64,000 bases of DNA from Bacillus sp. NP157 (lineage in GTDB: Bacteria; Pseudomonadota; Gammaproteobacteria; Xanthomonadales; Rhodanobacteraceae), in the NCBI GenBank assembly GCA_018889975.1, contig CP076546.1, forward strand, positions 2,294,001 to 2,358,000. The letters run 5' to 3'. Each line of letters begins with the position of its first letter. The first letter of the stretch is position 1. A program made the translations under genes and the position numbers. Below are positions 30,322-39,015 of this stretch, in pieces. Below the pieces are notes generated by a model. The model was not told the DNA's origin. It did not search any database and saw only the letters and a program-made list of their open reading frames with translations.

Positions 30322-31139
30322 TGATCGCTCGATCCACCCCGCTCATCCTTGCCCTCGCGCTGGCCGTCGCCAGCGCCAGCGCGACCGCTCAGCAGGCCGC
30401 GCCCGCGGGCTCGGCGACGCCGACGCTCGGTTCGCCCGTCGGCATGCCGCAGCCCATGGCCACGTATGAGTTCCAGCCCAACCACATCTACACCGTGCGT
30501 ACCGGCCTGGGTATCACTACGCAGATCGAGCTGAGCCCGAACGAGAAAATCCTCGACTACAGCACTGGCTTCAGCAGCGGCTGGGAGCTGACCCGTCGCG
30601 ACAACGTCTTCTACGTGAAGCCGAAGAACGTCGACGTCGACACCAACATGATGATCCGCACGGCGACGCACTCGTACGTGTTCGAACTGAAGGTCGTCGC
30701 CACGGACTGGAAAACGCTCGACCAGGCTCGTCGCGCCGGCGTGCAGTACAAGGTGAACTTCACCTACCCGTCCGATACCAGCTTCATGGCCGAAACCAAG
30801 AAGGTGGAGGACGCTCCGGCGCTGGACACCGCGCTGGTGAAGGGGCGCGACTACAACTTCGACTACGACTTCTCGAAGACGCGCAAGACCGCGGTGTGGC
30901 TCGTGCCTGTCAACGTCTACGACGATGGCCGCTTCACCTACATCAAGATGCCGGACCTCAAACAGTTCCCGACGGGCAACTTCCCGACGGTATACATGCG
31001 TGAGAAGGAACACGGAGAAGACTCGGTGGTGAACACCACCGTGGAAGGCAACACCATCGTCGTCCACGGCACGTATCCCTACCTGGTCATTCGACACGAC
31101 GACAACGTCGTGGGTCTGCGAAGGAACACGAAGAAGTGA
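30321..31139 (+). CDS. virB9: VirB9 outer-ring component
   Basis: This 272-residue protein has a Sec signal (MIARSTPLILALALAVASASATAQ), an N-terminal domain with IYTVRTGLGITTQIELSPNEKI, and the C-terminal VirB9/CagX domain ending with HGTYPYLVIRHDDNVVGLRRN. It binds VirB7 and VirB10 to form the outer-membrane core. It overlaps virB8 by 1 base and virB10 by 4 bases. Confidence 0.95.
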   Translation: MIARSTPLILALALAVASASATAQQAAPAGSATPTLGSPVGMPQPMATYEFQPNHIYTVRTGLGITTQIELSPNEKILDYSTGFSSGWELTRRDNVFYVKPKNVDVDTNMMIRTATHSYVFELKVVATDWKTLDQARRAGVQYKVNFTYPSDTSFMAETKKVEDAPALDTALVKGRDYNFDYDFSKTRKTAVWLVPVNVYDDGRFTYIKMPDLKQFPTGNFPTVYMREKEHGEDSVVNTTVEGNTIVVHGTYPYLVIRHDDNVVGLRRNTKK

Positions 31140-32398
31140 GCCCGAATAATCCCTACCAGCCCGACGACGAAGCCAACCGTCGCGACGTGCCGCCGAACGA
31201 TCCGCGCGGTGCGCACGACCCGCTTGCGGGTAACCCGTATTCCGCCAACCAGCGCCAGGCCCAGCCGGATCTCGACGAGGGCGCGCCCACGCTCGCCGCC
31301 GCAGACATGCGACGCATGAATCGCCGCGCGCTGGCTTTCCTCGCCGGCATCGTGGTGCTACTCGTCGCGGTCGGCTACTTCCTGCTCAGCAGCGGTGGCT
31401 CCGGAAACGCCACACCGCCCAAGCCGCAGCGGGAAGAAACGGTCCACATCCCCGAGGCGCCCAAGCCGGTGCTTCCGCCCGAGCGCGCGCCCGAGCAGGC
31501 CGCCCAACCGATTGCGCTCGCTCCGCCGCCGCCGCTGCCGACGCCTGAGCAGCTGCGCCCGGCGAGCATGCAGGGCCCGTCGCGCCAGCAAGGCCCGTCG
31601 CTGCTCGAACGCCGCATGGCTTCGGCCGAAGGGTCCGCCGCAACCGGCGTGGGTGCCAATGGCGGATACGGCCAGGCCCCGGGTCCGGGCGGATTCGGTT
31701 TTCCGGGCATGCAGCAACAGCAGCCGCCACAGTCATTCAATGGCGTGCCGATCAACCCGGCCTACGGTGGCAAGCCCCTCCCCGAGGTGTCCAGCGCCGA
31801 CCCGTTGATCCATCCCGATACCCTCATGCTGCGCGGCACGTACATCCGCTGCGTGCTCGAGACGCGCATCATCACGGACATCCCTGGCTTTACGTCCTGC
31901 GTGGTGACCGAGCCGGTCTACTCGTTCTCCGGAAAGCGGCTCTTGCTGCCGAAGGGCTCGAAGGTGCTGGGCAAGTACGATACGGAGCCCAGCGGCCCGC
32001 GCGTCGCCGTCATCTGGGACCGCATCGTCACGCCCACCGGCATCGACGTGAACATGGCCAGCCCGGGCGTGGACAACCTCGGCGGCGCAGGCCATCCGGG
32101 CATGTACGACGCGCACTGGGGTAGCCGCATCGGCGCCGCCTTGATGATCAGCCTGCTCAGCGACGCCTTCAAGTACGAAGCTGCCGAACACGGCCCGCGG
32201 CAGACCACGATCAGCAACGGCGTGGTCACGCAGAGCCCGTTCGAAAGCAATACCGCGCAGTCGATGCAGCAGCTGGCGAACGATGCGGTCCGCCGCGCCG
32301 TCAACCGCCCGGCGACCGTGACCATCAACCAGGGCACCGTGGTCTCCATCTACGTGGCGAAAGACGTCGACTTCTCCGGCGTGGTGGCGCGCTACTAA
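31136..32398 (+). CDS. virB10: VirB10 envelope-spanning channel protein
   Basis: The 420-residue protein has a Pro-rich cytoplasmic arm, one membrane segment (about 65-85), a Pro/Gln-rich periplasmic linker, and the C-terminal TrbI/VirB10 domain (LMLRGTYIRCVLETRIITDIPGFTSCVV..., LLPKGSKVLGKYD, VTINQGTVVSIYVAKDVDFSGVV). It spans both membranes and forms the outer pore. It starts at a GTG overlapping the virB9 stop. Confidence 0.95.
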   Translation: MSPNNPYQPDDEANRRDVPPNDPRGAHDPLAGNPYSANQRQAQPDLDEGAPTLAAADMRRMNRRALAFLAGIVVLLVAVGYFLLSSGGSGNATPPKPQREETVHIPEAPKPVLPPERAPEQAAQPIALAPPPPLPTPEQLRPASMQGPSRQQGPSLLERRMASAEGSAATGVGANGGYGQAPGPGGFGFPGMQQQQPPQSFNGVPINPAYGGKPLPEVSSADPLIHPDTLMLRGTYIRCVLETRIITDIPGFTSCVVTEPVYSFSGKRLLLPKGSKVLGKYDTEPSGPRVAVIWDRIVTPTGIDVNMASPGVDNLGGAGHPGMYDAHWGSRIGAALMISLLSDAFKYEAAEHGPRQTTISNGVVTQSPFESNTAQSMQQLANDAVRRAVNRPATVTINQGTVVSIYVAKDVDFSGVVARY

Positions 32399-32400
32399 TC

Positions 32401-33444
32401 ATGATGAACGAACCCGCCATCGCCGCGGTCGGCAACGAATTCCTGGACTACCAGTACGAAGTGCTGGGCGTCCGGGACTTCCTTGCCTCGCCGGATGTGA
32501 CGGAAATCTGCATCAATCGCCCGGGCGAGCTTTATCTCGAGTCGCGTGGCGAATGGCGCAAGGTGGAAGTGCCGGGCCTGACCTTCGAGCGTGCCCGGCA
32601 GTTCTGCACGGCCGTGGTCAACGAGAGCAACACCGGCCAGCGCATCACGGACACCGATCCGGTGGTGTCGCTGACCTTCCCCACCGGCCAGCGTGCGCAG
32701 TTCGTGATCCCGCCGGCGTGTGAGGCGGGTCGCGTCTCGATCACCATCCGCCTGCCCTCGCGCCAGACCAAGACCCTGGGGCAGTACCAGCAAGACGGCT
32801 TCTTCGACGAGATCATCGAAGGCGCCCATGCGATCAGCGATGTCGATCGCGAACTGCTCGAACTGCGCGCCGAGCGCCGTTACGCCGACTTCTTCCGCCA
32901 TGCCGTGCTTGGCAAGAAGAACATCGTCGTGGCGGGTGCGACCGGCAGCGGCAAGACGACGTTCATGAAATCGCTGGTCCACCACATTCCGAACGACGAG
33001 CGGCTTGTCACCATCGAAGATGCCCGCGAGCTCTTCATCGACCAGCCGAACGTCGTCCACCTGCTTTACTCGAAGGGCGGCCAGAGCGCCGCGAACGTCA
33101 CCGCCAAGAGCTGCATGGAAGCCTGCCTGCGCATGAAGCCGGACAGGATCATCCTCGCCGAGTTGCGCGGTGACGAATCGTTCTACTTCATCCGAAATTG
33201 CGCATCCGGACACCCGGGCTCGATCACAAGCTGCCATGCAGGCAGCGTGGAGCAGACCTGGGACCAGTTGGCACTGATGGTGAAGGCATCGACGGAAGGC
33301 GCGGGCCTCGAGTTCGCGACGATCAAGCGGCTACTGATGCTCACGATTGATATCGTGGTGCACATCCGCGCGCACGCCGGCCGGCGGCATATCACCGGCA
33401 TCGATTTCAACCCGTCTCGCGCACTCAGCGGAGGCGGGGGATAG
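32401..33444 (+). CDS. virB11: VirB11 secretion ATPase
   Basis: This 347-residue hexameric ATPase has Walker A GATGSGKTT at residues 179-187, the Asp box LVTIEDARELFI, and Walker B RIILAELRGDE. The His box SCHAGS is present. It switches the system between pilus making and substrate transfer with VirB4 and VirD4. It begins 2 bases after virB10. Confidence 0.96.
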   Translation: MMNEPAIAAVGNEFLDYQYEVLGVRDFLASPDVTEICINRPGELYLESRGEWRKVEVPGLTFERARQFCTAVVNESNTGQRITDTDPVVSLTFPTGQRAQFVIPPACEAGRVSITIRLPSRQTKTLGQYQQDGFFDEIIEGAHAISDVDRELLELRAERRYADFFRHAVLGKKNIVVAGATGSGKTTFMKSLVHHIPNDERLVTIEDARELFIDQPNVVHLLYSKGGQSAANVTAKSCMEACLRMKPDRIILAELRGDESFYFIRNCASGHPGSITSCHAGSVEQTWDQLALMVKASTEGAGLEFATIKRLLMLTIDIVVHIRAHAGRRHITGIDFNPSRALSGGGG

Positions 33445-33481
33445 CACGCACGAAACTCGGTCATAAGACAGGAGCTCCAAG

Positions 33482-34645
33482 GTGTTACCAGGACTTGAAA
33501 TGATGGGTTGCCAAAACCTTGCCGTTCCGGCTGAGGTGATGCAGCACGTCGTCAATGTCGAATCGAGCCACAACCCCTACGCCATCGGCGTGGTGGGCGG
33601 ACAGCTCGTGCGCCAGCCCCAGAACCTGGGCGAGGCGGTGGCGACCGTGCGCATGCTCGAGACCAAGGGCTACAACTATTCGCTGGGCGTCGCCCAGGTG
33701 AACCGCTCCAACCTCGGCAAGTACGGCCTGGATACCTACGAGAAAGCCTTCGACCTGTGCCCCAACCTGCGGGCCGGCTCGCAGATCCTGGCCCAGTGCT
33801 ACGCCAGCGCCAGCGGAGACTGGGGCAAGGCGTTCAGCTGCTACTACTCGGGCAACTTCACCACCGGTTACCAGGACGGTTACGTCCAGAAGATCTTCGA
33901 CTCGATGGCACGCGCCGCCGGCGCGGCCTCGGTCACGCCCATCCCCATCGAGGTGATCAAGACCGGCGCCGTCGCGGTGGCGAAGGCCGCACCCACGACG
34001 CCTTCGGAAGGCATGGCCCGCGTCGCGATGCGCAGCGTTGGCGATGCCGCCCTCGCCGCCGCCATCGATTCGAAGGTGAGCCGCGTCGCCGCCATCGACC
34101 CACAGCAACAGCAGCCGTTCGTGGTGCCGGGGACGCTTTCCAATGACGACCTGCGCATGCTGAACGATGCGCAGACCCAGGCCGACATGCAGCAGGCCCG
34201 CGGCGCCGCCGGCCAGTCCGCGGTCGGCGCAGGCACGCCGCAGCTGTCGCCCCAGCAGATGCAGCAGTGGCAGCAAATGCAGCAGTCGCAGATGCAGGGA
34301 GTGCCCGATGCGCCGCCGGGAAAGATCCCGACCGACCCGGGTACCGCCGCCATCATGAGCCAGATCGGCCCGCAACTGCCCAACGTGCCCGCGGTGCAGC
34401 CCGGCCGGATCCCGACCGATCCGACGACGGCGGCGCTGATGTCGCAGGTGGGCGTGTCCGCTCCCCTGCCCCAGGCTCAAGCCCAGGGCGGCCAGATGAA
34501 CAACGGTGTGTTCGAGCCGCAAGTGCGCGGACCGAACGACCCGGTCCCGACCACTGGTGTTCCGCAGCCGCAGGCGCCCACGCGCCCGGCCGTCGATAAC
34601 GCCGACCTACGTAACGGAGGTGGCGATGGCGCCTTCGTTTTCTGA
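33482..34645 (+). CDS. virB1: VirB1 lytic transglycosylase
   Basis: The N-terminal 150 residues carry a lysozyme-like lytic transglycosylase fold: NVESSHNPYAIGVVGG (catalytic Glu27), YNYSLGVAQVNRSNLGKYGL, CYNPNLRAGS-type and FSCYYSGNF motifs. No Sec signal is visible at the GTG start (33482, preceded by AGGAG), so export may use a non-cleaved route. Residues from about 240 are Gln/Met/Pro-rich and contain two direct repeats around GKIPTDPGTAAIMSQIG / GRIPTDPTTAALMSQVG. It opens peptidoglycan for assembly. Confidence 0.9.
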   Translation: MLPGLEMMGCQNLAVPAEVMQHVVNVESSHNPYAIGVVGGQLVRQPQNLGEAVATVRMLETKGYNYSLGVAQVNRSNLGKYGLDTYEKAFDLCPNLRAGSQILAQCYASASGDWGKAFSCYYSGNFTTGYQDGYVQKIFDSMARAAGAASVTPIPIEVIKTGAVAVAKAAPTTPSEGMARVAMRSVGDAALAAAIDSKVSRVAAIDPQQQQPFVVPGTLSNDDLRMLNDAQTQADMQQARGAAGQSAVGAGTPQLSPQQMQQWQQMQQSQMQGVPDAPPGKIPTDPGTAAIMSQIGPQLPNVPAVQPGRIPTDPTTAALMSQVGVSAPLPQAQAQGGQMNNGVFEPQVRGPNDPVPTTGVPQPQAPTRPAVDNADLRNGGGDGAFVF

Positions 34646-34735
34646 CTTCGTCGACGGTGCCCCATGCGCCGCCGCGTTGAATCGCACCGAGGTTCGTCCC
34701 GTGATACCTCCGCGATGTCTCCACCCTGGCTACCC

Positions 34736-34785
34736 CTGTCGTAGCCAGCTTGGCGCGATTGCCGCCCGCAATCGCATTCACTGAC
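34736..34785 (+). promoter_or_regulatory. Two perfect hairpins in the virB1-virB2 gap
   Basis: Hairpin 1 (34736-34758) is CTGGCTAC/GTAGCCAG with a 7-base loop. Hairpin 2 (34765-34785) is GCGATTGC/GCAATCGC with a 5-base loop. No T-tract follows either, so they probably mark an mRNA processing or stabilising site before the pilin gene rather than a terminator. The 167-base gap is the largest within the structural operon. Confidence 0.65.
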
Positions 34786-34812
34786 TTGATCGTAGACAAA
34801 GGAACTACCGCG

Positions 34813-35259
34813 ATGGCCCAGCCGTCTTTCAACCACACCATTGACCCGGCGAACGCTCCGCTCTCCCGGAAGATCGCCTTCTGCATCATTGCCGCCGTGC
34901 TCATGCTGCCCACCATCGCCCTCGGCCAGGACGCCGTGGCCACGGGTGAACGCGTGTGCGGCTTCTTCCAGAACGTGAACAGCCTGCTCAACGCTGCCTC
35001 GATCGTGGTGGTGACGATCGCCGTGATCTTCTCGGGCTACCAGATCGCTTTCGCCCACAAGCGCATTGCAGACGTCGCCCCGGCGATGATCGGTGGCGTG
35101 CTGATCGGCGCCGCGGCCCAGGTCGCCAAGATGGTCGTCGGTGGCAACGGTTCCAACGGCGTCACCGCTTGCACTTCCAGCAGCGGCCAGGCCGGTGGCA
35201 CCACCTTCCTGATGGACGCCGCCACGACCCTGATGCACCTGCTCCACTTCCATGCATAA
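34813..35259 (+). CDS. virB2: VirB2 major pilin
   Basis: From the ATG at 34813 this 148-residue protein has a long signal region ending near MLPTIALGQD and two hydrophobic helices (LLNAASIVVVTIAVIFSGYQIAF and AMIGGVLIGAAAQVAKMVV) joined by a short basic loop (AHKRIAD), the VirB2 pattern. A Ser/Gly/Thr-rich extension and a third weak helix at the C-terminus make it longer than typical pilins. The pilin lines the channel. Its stop overlaps virB3. Confidence 0.92.
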   Translation: MAQPSFNHTIDPANAPLSRKIAFCIIAAVLMLPTIALGQDAVATGERVCGFFQNVNSLLNAASIVVVTIAVIFSGYQIAFAHKRIADVAPAMIGGVLIGAAAQVAKMVVGGNGSNGVTACTSSSGQAGGTTFLMDAATTLMHLLHFHA

Positions 35260-35563
35260 AAACCCGCTATTTCGCGGTTGCACCCGCCCGCCCATGTTCA
35301 TGGGGGTGCCTTACATCCCCTTCTTCATGGGAGCGGGCGGTGGCTTGCTGGCCGCGATGTACTTCAATTTCTGGTACATCCTGTCGATCCCGATCATCAT
35401 TTTCGTGATGCGCCAGATGGCGAAGCGCGACGAGATGATCTTCCGGTTGCTGGGGCTGCGATTCCAGTTCCGCACACGGGTCAGGAACCTGCAGGCACAC
35501 GATGGGATGTGGGCATTCACGCCCAACGCCTACCGTGACCCGAAAGCGAAGAAGAAGCGCTAG
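35252..35563 (+). CDS. virB3: VirB3 inner-membrane protein
   Basis: The 103-residue protein reads NPLFRGCTRPPMFMGVPYIPFFMG, the standard VirB3 opening, then two hydrophobic segments and a basic cytoplasmic tail (WAFTPNAYRDPKAKKKR). VirB3 acts with VirB4 in the inner-membrane complex. It overlaps virB2 by 8 bases. Confidence 0.94.
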   Translation: MHKNPLFRGCTRPPMFMGVPYIPFFMGAGGGLLAAMYFNFWYILSIPIIIFVMRQMAKRDEMIFRLLGLRFQFRTRVRNLQAHDGMWAFTPNAYRDPKAKKKR

Positions 35564-35574
35564 ACGACCAAGGC

Positions 35575-35598
35575 GCCCTGGCAGTCCATCGCCAGGGC
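35575..35598 (+). promoter_or_regulatory. Hairpin between virB3 and virB4
   Basis: GCCCTGGC/GCCAGGGC with an 8-base loop forms eight perfect pairs, followed by CATTTCG. There is no T-tract. It may limit read-through into, or protect, the neighbouring transcripts. Confidence 0.5.
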
Positions 35599-35625
35599 CA
35601 TTTCGCGTTACACCGGTAATCGACC

Positions 35626-38097
35626 ATGTTCACACCCGACGCTCCCATCGCCGAACACCTGCCCTTGTCGACCCACGTCTCGCCGACCGTCGTCAAGACG
35701 ACCGCGGGCGACTTCCTGCTGACCTGGCGCCTGGGCGGACTGCCCTTCGTCGGTCGCGAGGAATGGGAGCTCGAACACCGCCACAATACGTTCAACCGCA
35801 TGCTGCAGACGCTGCGCGCCCCGGACTTCGTCAACGTGGCCTTCTGGGTCCACGACGTCCGCCGTCGGCGCAAGCTCAAGGACAACAGCCGGTTCGAACA
35901 CGATTTCAACCAGCACATGTCCGACGCGTACTATGGCGCCCTGTCGGCACAGAAGCTGATGCAGAACGAGCTTTACCTGACGATGATCTATCGCCCGATC
36001 GTCGAAGGTAAGCGCTTCATGGAGAAATCCAGCGACGTGGCCCGCCTCGAATCCGAGCAGGCGCAGTCCATTGCAAAGATCCTCGAGCTGGCAGGCAACG
36101 TTGAAGCGGTCCTCAAGGACTACGCGCCGTACCGCCTGGGCATGTACGAAGCCTCCAACGGCATCGTGTTCTCCGAGGTGCTGGAACACTTTGGCTACAT
36201 CCTCAACCGCATCGACGAACCCGTCCCGGTGCTGCAGGCCGCCGTGAAGGATTACCTCGCGGTCAGCCGCCAGCGGTTCTCCAGCCGCACGGGCGACTTC
36301 GTGCTGACCACGCCCTCGGGCGTGAATCACTTCGGCGCCATCCTCAACGTGAAGGAATACCCCGAGGGTACCTACCCCGGCATCCTCAACGGCCTGAAGT
36401 ACCTTGATTTCGAATACGTCATCACCCACTCGTTCAGCCCGATGGGCCGCCATGACGCGCTCAAGGCGCTGGAGCGGACCAAGGGCATGATGATCTCCTC
36501 CGGCGATAAGGCCGTGAGCCAGATCATCGAGATGGACCAGGCGATGGACCACCTGGCCTCGGGTAACTTCGTGCTCGGCGAGTACCACTTCTCGCTCGCC
36601 ATCTACGCGCCGACCCAGGAGACCCTGGCCCAGCAGATCGCGATGACCCGTGCCGAGCTCTCCAACGCGGGCTTCGTCTCGGTGAAGGAAGACCTCGCCG
36701 TGACGGCCGCCTTCTTTGCCCAGTTCCCGGGTAACTGGAAGTACCGCACGCGCATGGCCAACGTCAGCTCGCTGAACTTCCTCGGCCTGTCGCCGCTGCA
36801 CAACTTCGCCGGCGGAAAGAAGGACCTGAACCCGTGGGGCGATTGCGTCACCACCCTGCAGACGACCAACGGCCAGCCCTACTACTTCAACTTCCACGCC
36901 ACCCACCCGTCGGAAAACTCGCTGGGTGAAAAGGCCATCGCCAACACCATGGTGATCGGTAAGTCGGGTACGGGTAAGACCGCGCTGATCAACTTCCTGC
37001 TCAGCCAGGTGCAGAAGCTCGACCCGGCACCGACCATCTTCTTCTTCGACAAGGATCGCGGCGCGGAGATCTTCGTGCGCGCCTGCGGCGGCAACTACCT
37101 CGCGCTGGAAAACGGCAAGCCCACCGGCTTCAATCCGTTCCAGTGCGAGCGCACGGAAGAGAACGCCCAGTTCCTGGCCGACCTGATGAAGGTGCTGGCC
37201 GGCAAGAGCGTGTACAGCTCGCGCGAGGAGGAAGACATCTTCCGCGCCGTCGAGAACATGCTCGACACGCCGATGCACCTGCGCAACATGACCAACTTCC
37301 AGAAGAGCCTGCCGAACCTGGGCGACGATGGCCTGTTCATCCGCATGCGCAAGTGGACGGCGGGCAACTCGCTGGGCTGGGTGTTCGACAACCCGCAGGA
37401 CACCGTCGACCTGACCCATGCCAACATCATCGGGTTCGACTACACCGACATCATCGATAACCCGGAAGTCCGTGCGCCGGTGATCAACTACCTGCTGCAT
37501 CGCCTCGAGGCGCTGATCGATGGCCGTCGCCTGATCTACGTCATGGACGAGTTCTGGAAGATCCTCGACGGCAAGGGCGGCCTGAAGGAATTCGCCAAGA
37601 ACAAGCAGAAGACCATCCGTAAGCAGAACGGCATGGGCATCTTCGCGACGCAGAGCCCGGAGGATGCGCTCGCCAGCGACATCTCCTCGGCCCTGATCGA
37701 GCAGACCGCGACGATGATCCTGCTGCCCAACCCGAACGCCAGCCGCGAAGACTACGTGGAAGGCTTGAAGCTCACCGACGCCGAATACCAGGTCGTGGTC
37801 AGCCTCGACGAGCGTTCACGTCGCTTCCTGGTCAAGCAGGGCCATGCGTCGGCGGTGTGCCAGCTCAACCTGCGTGGCATGGACGATGCGCTCGCGGTGA
37901 TTTCGGCCTCGACCGACAACATCGAGATCATGCACGAGGTCCTCCAGGCAACCGGCGAGACCCTGGGCATCCATCCGGACCAGCTCAAGCCCGACCAGTG
38001 GCTGCAGACCTTCTACGACAACCGCAAGGGCAGCGGCAAAAAGCCCACCCCCAGCACCCCCCAACCCACCCGCACCGCGCGCTCGGCCGCGCGCTGA
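35626..38097 (+). CDS. virB4: VirB4 secretion ATPase
   Basis: The 823-residue protein has the CagE/TrbE/VirB4 N-terminal domain and a C-terminal RecA-like ATPase with Walker A GKSGTGKT (residues 445-452) and Walker B RLIYVMDEFWKIL. The C-terminal QTATMILLPNPNASREDYVEGLKLTDAE segment is also family-typical. It energises pilus assembly and substrate movement. Length is normal. Confidence 0.97.
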   Translation: MFTPDAPIAEHLPLSTHVSPTVVKTTAGDFLLTWRLGGLPFVGREEWELEHRHNTFNRMLQTLRAPDFVNVAFWVHDVRRRRKLKDNSRFEHDFNQHMSDAYYGALSAQKLMQNELYLTMIYRPIVEGKRFMEKSSDVARLESEQAQSIAKILELAGNVEAVLKDYAPYRLGMYEASNGIVFSEVLEHFGYILNRIDEPVPVLQAAVKDYLAVSRQRFSSRTGDFVLTTPSGVNHFGAILNVKEYPEGTYPGILNGLKYLDFEYVITHSFSPMGRHDALKALERTKGMMISSGDKAVSQIIEMDQAMDHLASGNFVLGEYHFSLAIYAPTQETLAQQIAMTRAELSNAGFVSVKEDLAVTAAFFAQFPGNWKYRTRMANVSSLNFLGLSPLHNFAGGKKDLNPWGDCVTTLQTTNGQPYYFNFHATHPSENSLGEKAIANTMVIGKSGTGKTALINFLLSQVQKLDPAPTIFFFDKDRGAEIFVRACGGNYLALENGKPTGFNPFQCERTEENAQFLADLMKVLAGKSVYSSREEEDIFRAVENMLDTPMHLRNMTNFQKSLPNLGDDGLFIRMRKWTAGNSLGWVFDNPQDTVDLTHANIIGFDYTDIIDNPEVRAPVINYLLHRLEALIDGRRLIYVMDEFWKILDGKGGLKEFAKNKQKTIRKQNGMGIFATQSPEDALASDISSALIEQTATMILLPNPNASREDYVEGLKLTDAEYQVVVSLDERSRRFLVKQGHASAVCQLNLRGMDDALAVISASTDNIEIMHEVLQATGETLGIHPDQLKPDQWLQTFYDNRKGSGKKPTPSTPQPTRTARSAAR

Positions 38098-38121
38098 TCG
38101 TCGATCGATTGGAGACATACC

Positions 38122-38976
38122 ATGCCTGCGATCAACTTTAACCGCCTGCGCAGCAGTGCCTTCCTTGCCGCGGCCCTCGTCGCCAGCTGCCTTTTCGCGC
38201 CTGGCGCGCACGCCCAGTGGGCCGTGCGCGACGACGACGCCAACACGAAGCTCCAGCAGATCGAGCAGCACACCAATGACCTGAAGACGGCTACGGGCGA
38301 TACCCAGGCTGGCGGCGGCAAAACCGTCAACGGCAATCTTGATGCCATCCACAACATCATGAAGATCGGCACCTACAACAAGGACTGGCCGGGCGCGCGC
38401 GTCAAGGATCCCGAGCAAAAGCTGCCGGCCGACTCCACCAAGCTCGACGACGGCGCCAACTGCAACACCGTCAACCAGAACCAGCAGACGCTGTGCAAGC
38501 AGATCGTCGACATCGAGAACGCGCAGTACCAGTACATGCTGACCATGTACGCCAACACCGAGGAACGCAACAAGATCCTCACGGCCTTGCTGGACGAGCG
38601 AAAGAACATCACCGCCGACGACGTCAACCAGTACGGCAAGCTCGAAGACAACACGAACAAGCTCACCGCCCTGTACAACCTGATGCAGCTCGACCAGCAG
38701 CAGATGCAGTCGGTGAACTACGCCTATGAGGCCAACCTGCGCTATCTGCGCGCGAAGCAGGCCATGGCTGCCAATACCGCAAACACCGGAAGCGATCCGA
38801 CCAGCAGCGGATCGTCGATCTCGCTCCCGGGCATCGGCAACATCAGCGTCGGCCAGGTTATCAGCGGCCTGATCACGGGTGCTGCGCTCCAGCTTGCGCT
38901 CGACGGCGTGGCGACCACGCCACCCAGCGACATGAAGAAACTCTCCATCAGCAAGTCAAACGGCTACGGCCTTTGA
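38122..38976 (+). CDS. virB5: VirB5 minor pilin
   Basis: This 284-residue exported protein has a Sec signal (AALVASCLFAPGAHAQWAVRDD). QWAVRD after the cleavage site is typical of VirB5. Long helices (KTVNGNLDAIHNIMKIG..., NKLTALYNLMQLDQQQMQSVNYAYEANLRYLRAKQAM) fit the VirB5 bundle, which tips the pilus. The last part is hydrophobic (ISVGQVISGLITGAALQLAL). TTGGAG precedes the ATG. Confidence 0.9.
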   Translation: MPAINFNRLRSSAFLAAALVASCLFAPGAHAQWAVRDDDANTKLQQIEQHTNDLKTATGDTQAGGGKTVNGNLDAIHNIMKIGTYNKDWPGARVKDPEQKLPADSTKLDDGANCNTVNQNQQTLCKQIVDIENAQYQYMLTMYANTEERNKILTALLDERKNITADDVNQYGKLEDNTNKLTALYNLMQLDQQQMQSVNYAYEANLRYLRAKQAMAANTANTGSDPTSSGSSISLPGIGNISVGQVISGLITGAALQLALDGVATTPPSDMKKLSISKSNGYGL

Positions 38977-39015
38977 GCAGCGACCACTGCATGACACAGC
39001 AAGGATTAACGCGTC

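Noticed and set aside
35608-37500. A 630-codon minus-strand frame opposite virB4
   Set aside because: It is antisense to a gene with unmistakable VirB4 motifs and its own sequence has no family resemblance; long antisense frames are expected at this GC.
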